Assembly (NCBI RefSeq): GCF_000255295.1
Contig: NC_017030.1
Span: 4,588,001 to 4,652,000 of the forward strand
Origin: Corallococcus coralloides DSM 2259
GTDB lineage: Bacteria > Myxococcota > Myxococcia > Myxococcales > Myxococcaceae
Reading direction: 5' to 3'
Length of the DNA: 64,000 nt
The translations under genes were made by a program, and so were the position numbers. Positions 61,458 through 64,000 of this stretch are shown here, one piece after another. The notes below the pieces were generated by a model. It ran no database searches. It saw nothing but the letters and a program-made list of their open reading frames with translations, and was not told where the DNA came from. How positions within the stretch are numbered: the stretch's first letter is position 1; every line of letters starts with the position of its first letter.

Positions 61458-62399
61458 TCAGGAGCGTGCGCGCGCGAGCAGGGAGACGAGCAGGGGCGCG
61501 CCCAGGGCGGCCGTCACCACTCCCACGGGCAATTCACGCCCGGGGAGGATCACCCGCGCCGACGCATCGCACAACGCGAGGAACGCGGCCCCCACCACCA
61601 CGGACCCGGGCAGCAGCACCCGGCGACTCACACCGAGCGTCCGGCGCACCAGGTGCGGGACGATGAGCTCCACGAAGGCGATGGGGCCGCACCACGCGAC
61701 GCAGGCGGCGACGCCCAGCGCCCCCAGGCCGATGGCCACCGTGCGCACGCGGCGGACGGGGACGCCCTGGGACTCGGCGTGCTCCTCTCCGGCGATGAAG
61801 ACCTCCAGCGCGCGGGTGAGGGCGAGCAGCCCCACGACGGTGACCGCCGCGAACGGGAAGAGGAGCCGCACGCCCGAGTAGCCCACCTGCGGCAGGTGGC
61901 CGAGCGACCATCGCATGGCGGCCATGAGCTCGGCGGAGTCCGCGGTGAACTGCAGGCCGGTGGCGATGGCGCTCGCCGCCATGGAGCAGGCGATGCCGGC
62001 GAGCACCACGTCGTTCATCCGCACGCGGCGGCCCGCGGCGATGGCGGCCACCACCAGGCTGACGCCAAGCGCCCCCAGGAAGGCCGCGGCGGTGATGAGC
62101 GGCAGCCAGCCCGATGCCAGCCGCGCCCCCAGGATGATGGCCACCAGCGCGCCCAGGGTCGCCCCCGCGGTGGTGCCCACGGTGCTGGGCGCGGCGAGCG
62201 GGTTCGCGAAGAGGGACTGGTACACCGCGCCCACCAGCGACAGCGTGCCGCCCACCAGCATGGCCATCAGCGTGCGGGGCACGCGCAGCTGCCAGAAGAC
62301 GAAGTCCGCCGACTCGGGAGAGAACCCCGGCCCGATGAACGGCGCCACCGCGCACGCGGCCACGCAGACCGCCACGAGGATCCAGGCCTTCACCTTCAC
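61458..62399 (-). CDS. FecCD/BtuC-type ABC transporter permease
   Basis: The GTG at 62399, preceded by GGAGG, overlaps the ATPase stop by 4 bases and gives 313 residues. The sequence is strongly hydrophobic with about nine to ten helices. It contains FecCD signatures QLRVPRTLMAMLVGGTLSLV, GAVYQSLFANPLAAPSTVGT, AMRWSLGHLP and the C-terminal HLVRRTLGVSRRVLLPGSVV followed by ILPGRELPVGVVTAALGAPL. It forms the membrane channel of an importer for iron-siderophore, haem or cobalamin. The substrate cannot be fixed from the sequence. Confidence 0.94.
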   Translation of the reverse strand: MKVKAWILVAVCVAACAVAPFIGPGFSPESADFVFWQLRVPRTLMAMLVGGTLSLVGAVYQSLFANPLAAPSTVGTTAGATLGALVAIILGARLASGWLPLITAAAFLGALGVSLVVAAIAAGRRVRMNDVVLAGIACSMAASAIATGLQFTADSAELMAAMRWSLGHLPQVGYSGVRLLFPFAAVTVVGLLALTRALEVFIAGEEHAESQGVPVRRVRTVAIGLGALGVAACVAWCGPIAFVELIVPHLVRRTLGVSRRVLLPGSVVVGAAFLALCDASARVILPGRELPVGVVTAALGAPLLVSLLARARS

Positions 62400-63190
62400 G
62401 GAGCACCTCCGCTCCGGGGCAGGCCCACGAAGATGCGGTGGCCCTCCACGGAGGTCGCGTGCATGCGCACGCCGAACAGCTCGCCCAGCTGTTCGCCCAG
62501 GTCGGGGGCGTCGAGGTTCCTCTCGAAGGCCACGCGGCCCTGGGACAGGCCCACGACGCGGGGGGCGCGCGTGCCCGGCGCGTGGGCATGCGAGAGCACG
62601 TTGACGTCGTGGGTGACGCAGAGGATGCCGCGTCCCGCGCGCCAGAGGTGGCCCATGCGCGCGTACAGCTCCAGCTGCTGCGCGGGGTCCAGGAAGTTGG
62701 CGGGCTCGTCCAGCAGCACCAGCGGGGTCTCCTGCGCGAGCAGCCCCGCGACCGCCACGCGCTGCCGCTCGCCGCCGGACAGCTCCGTGATGGGGCGCAG
62801 GGCGAAGGACTGCGCGCCTGCTTCCGCCAGCGCCTGGTGCGCCGCTGTCTCGGAGGCCCGGCGGGATTCGGGGAAGCGGTAGCGCGCGGAGACGACCTGC
62901 TCCAGCGCGGTGATGGGCTCCGCCGCCTCCAGCCGCTGGGGCAGCCACGCGAGCCTCGCCGCGCGCTCCCGGGGGGCGAGGCTCGACACGTCCTGCCCGT
63001 CCACGAACGCATGGCCGGCATCCGGACGCAGCAGGCCCAGCGCCGCGCGCAGGAGCGTGGACTTGCCCGCGCCGTTGGGCCCGACGATGGCCACGAAGTC
63101 TCCGGGGGCCACGCGCAGGGACACGCTGTCCAGCAGCGTCCGACCTCGCGCCCGCACCGTCACCGCGTCCAGCGTCAGCCCGGCCGTCAT
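62396..63190 (-). CDS. ABC transporter ATP-binding protein (FepC/BtuD type)
   Basis: This 264-residue ATPase starts at ATG 63190, overlapping the binding-protein stop by 4 bases. It has Walker A (VGPNGAGKSTLLRAAL), the Q-loop region WLPQRLEA, signature LSGGERQRVAVAGLLAQ, Walker B (LVLLDEPANFLDP) and the H-loop (CVTHDVNVL). The last 40 residues (GVRMHATSVEGHRIFVGLPR) form the short C-terminal part common in this subfamily. It powers the permease encoded downstream. Confidence 0.95.
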   Translation of the reverse strand: MTAGLTLDAVTVRARGRTLLDSVSLRVAPGDFVAIVGPNGAGKSTLLRAALGLLRPDAGHAFVDGQDVSSLAPRERAARLAWLPQRLEAAEPITALEQVVSARYRFPESRRASETAAHQALAEAGAQSFALRPITELSGGERQRVAVAGLLAQETPLVLLDEPANFLDPAQQLELYARMGHLWRAGRGILCVTHDVNVLSHAHAPGTRAPRVVGLSQGRVAFERNLDAPDLGEQLGELFGVRMHATSVEGHRIFVGLPRSGGAP

Positions 63191-64000
63191 CGCGCGGAGG
63201 GCAGGGTGCCCAGGGCGGCGCGGAGCCGCTCGACGACGTCGAGGATGGCGGGCCCGGTGGACTGCACGTCGGGTCCGGTGACCAGCCGCACCCGGTCCTC
63301 CCGCGCCGCGCGCAGTCCGGTGAGCTGCTTCCACGGGGCCAGCAGCTGCGCCTGCTTCGCGGCATCCAGGGACGGCGCGCTGATCAGCACCAGCACCGCG
63401 TCCGGATCCAGCGCGATGACGCCCTCCAGCGACAGGTTGGGAGGCCCCGTGACGTCCTCCGCGACCGCGTTGCGAGCCCCCGCTGCCTCCAGCGCCGCGC
63501 CGTGCAGCGACGCGCGCTTCATGTACCAGACCTCCGACAGGGTGCCCGCCGTGTCGCCCAGCACCAGCAGCACGCGGGGAGCATCCTTCGGCGCGGGGCG
63601 CGACAGCGTCTGGTTCAGCTTCTCCGCGAGCGCGGTGGCCTGGGGCTCGCGCCCGCTCAGCCGGCCCAGCTCCTTCACGCTCTCCACGACCTCCGGGAGC
63701 GAAGTCCAGGGCAGCACCTTCAGCGGCGCGAGCGCGGAGAGCGACTCCGCGGGGGCCTGCTTCACCTGTTGATCCACGAGCAGCGTGGGCTTGAGCTTCG
63801 CGATGGCCTCGAAGTTCGGCGCGAACGTGGTGCCCACCCTGGGCAGGGCGGGCGTGCCCTGGGGCAGGGCGGTGTAGTCGGACACGCCCACGATCTCCGC
63901 GCCCGCGCCCAGGGCGAACAGCGTCTCCGTGACGGAGGGCGACAGCGAGACGATCCGCCGCGCCTGGGCTTCCGGAGCGGGGGACGCGGGACGCTGGCAG
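63187..64000 (-). CDS. ABC transporter substrate-binding protein (BtuF/FecB type), 5' end cut
   Basis: The frame is open to the right edge. The first visible codon encodes Cys (63997-63999) in CQRPASPAPEAQARRIVSLS, so the cut is probably right at the lipobox and only the signal peptide is missing. The 271 visible residues have the cluster A binding-protein pattern: IVSLSPSVTETLFALGAGAE, IVGVSDYTALP, NFEAIAKLKPTLLVDQQ and NLSLEGVIALDPDAVLVLIS. An internal GTG at 63891 is not the true start. It is the first gene of a three-gene importer operon (binding protein, ATPase, permease), each overlapping the next. Haem, ferric siderophore or cobalamin are the likely ligands. Confidence 0.93.
   Translation of the reverse strand, partial: CQRPASPAPEAQARRIVSLSPSVTETLFALGAGAEIVGVSDYTALPQGTPALPRVGTTFAPNFEAIAKLKPTLLVDQQVKQAPAESLSALAPLKVLPWTSLPEVVESVKELGRLSGREPQATALAEKLNQTLSRPAPKDAPRVLLVLGDTAGTLSEVWYMKRASLHGAALEAAGARNAVAEDVTGPPNLSLEGVIALDPDAVLVLISAPSLDAAKQAQLLAPWKQLTGLRAAREDRVRLVTGPDVQSTGPAILDVVERLRAALGTLPSAR

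Overview
The window is very GC-rich with strong G/C bias at third codon positions. It encodes many secreted lipoproteins, Cys-rich extracellular proteins, a very large RHS protein, a bacterial alpha-2-macroglobulin, an HD-GYP response regulator and several alanine/lysine- or repeat-rich proteins. Together these suggest a myxobacterium of the Myxococcaceae (Myxococcus/Corallococcus type); this is an inference from gene content. I see no rRNA, tRNA, CRISPR array, insertion sequence or prophage. Most of the DNA reads as chromosomal core, with accessory islands at about 2.4-13.7 kb.

Left part (1-13.8 kb). The end of a [2Fe-2S] subunit and a complete Tat-exported molybdopterin subunit form an isoquinoline 1-oxidoreductase-like enzyme. 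Next, on the minus strand, is a three-gene operon for exported proteins: a HEAT-like protein, a Cys-containing protein with an HExxH motif, and a kelch-repeat protein. After a plus-strand membrane protein comes a second minus-strand operon: a Cys-rich lipoprotein, a 1915-residue RHS protein ending in a variable 159-residue tip with an HEFSH metallopeptidase motif, and a lipoprotein 6 bp downstream. This has the layout of a polymorphic toxin with a candidate immunity protein, and the tip and lipoprotein are visibly lower in GC than the RHS core.

Cofactor and histidine part (13.8-27.5 kb). A TPP riboswitch precedes thiC; then come a DUF4870 membrane protein, moaA, an HD-GYP response regulator and thiO. 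A complete nine-gene histidine operon (hisG-D-C-H-A-B-F-N-IE, almost every junction overlapping by 1-4 bases) is preceded by a clear attenuator. A 30-codon leader with nine His codons is followed by a strong intrinsic terminator, and a competing pairing is visible.

Middle part (27.5-46.3 kb). Here lie an uncharacterised small protein, a Cys-containing anchored protein, lpdA (E3), a WYL regulator divergent from an SDR, and a protein with nine 18-residue repeats and a C-terminal membrane anchor. They are followed by a periplasmic-defence/cell-wall operon of alpha-2-macroglobulin, pbpC and a SpoIID-domain protein, and then a DUF937-OmpA protein.

Right part (46.3-64 kb). A lipoate-dependent cluster contains lipA, a 2-oxoacid dehydrogenase E2, a protein combining a ClpX-type zinc finger with an ATP-binding domain, and a LipB-Nudix fusion. 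It is followed by an MBL-fold hydrolase overlapping ribA, moeA, a histone-H1-like/OB-like protein, an RNase R with a long basic tail, a DUF3185 protein, a TPR lipoprotein, and a three-gene iron/haem/cobalamin-type ABC importer that runs off the right edge.

The items most worth pursuing are the his attenuator, the RHS metallopeptidase tip with its lipoprotein, and the zinc-finger/ATPase protein in the lipoylation cluster.
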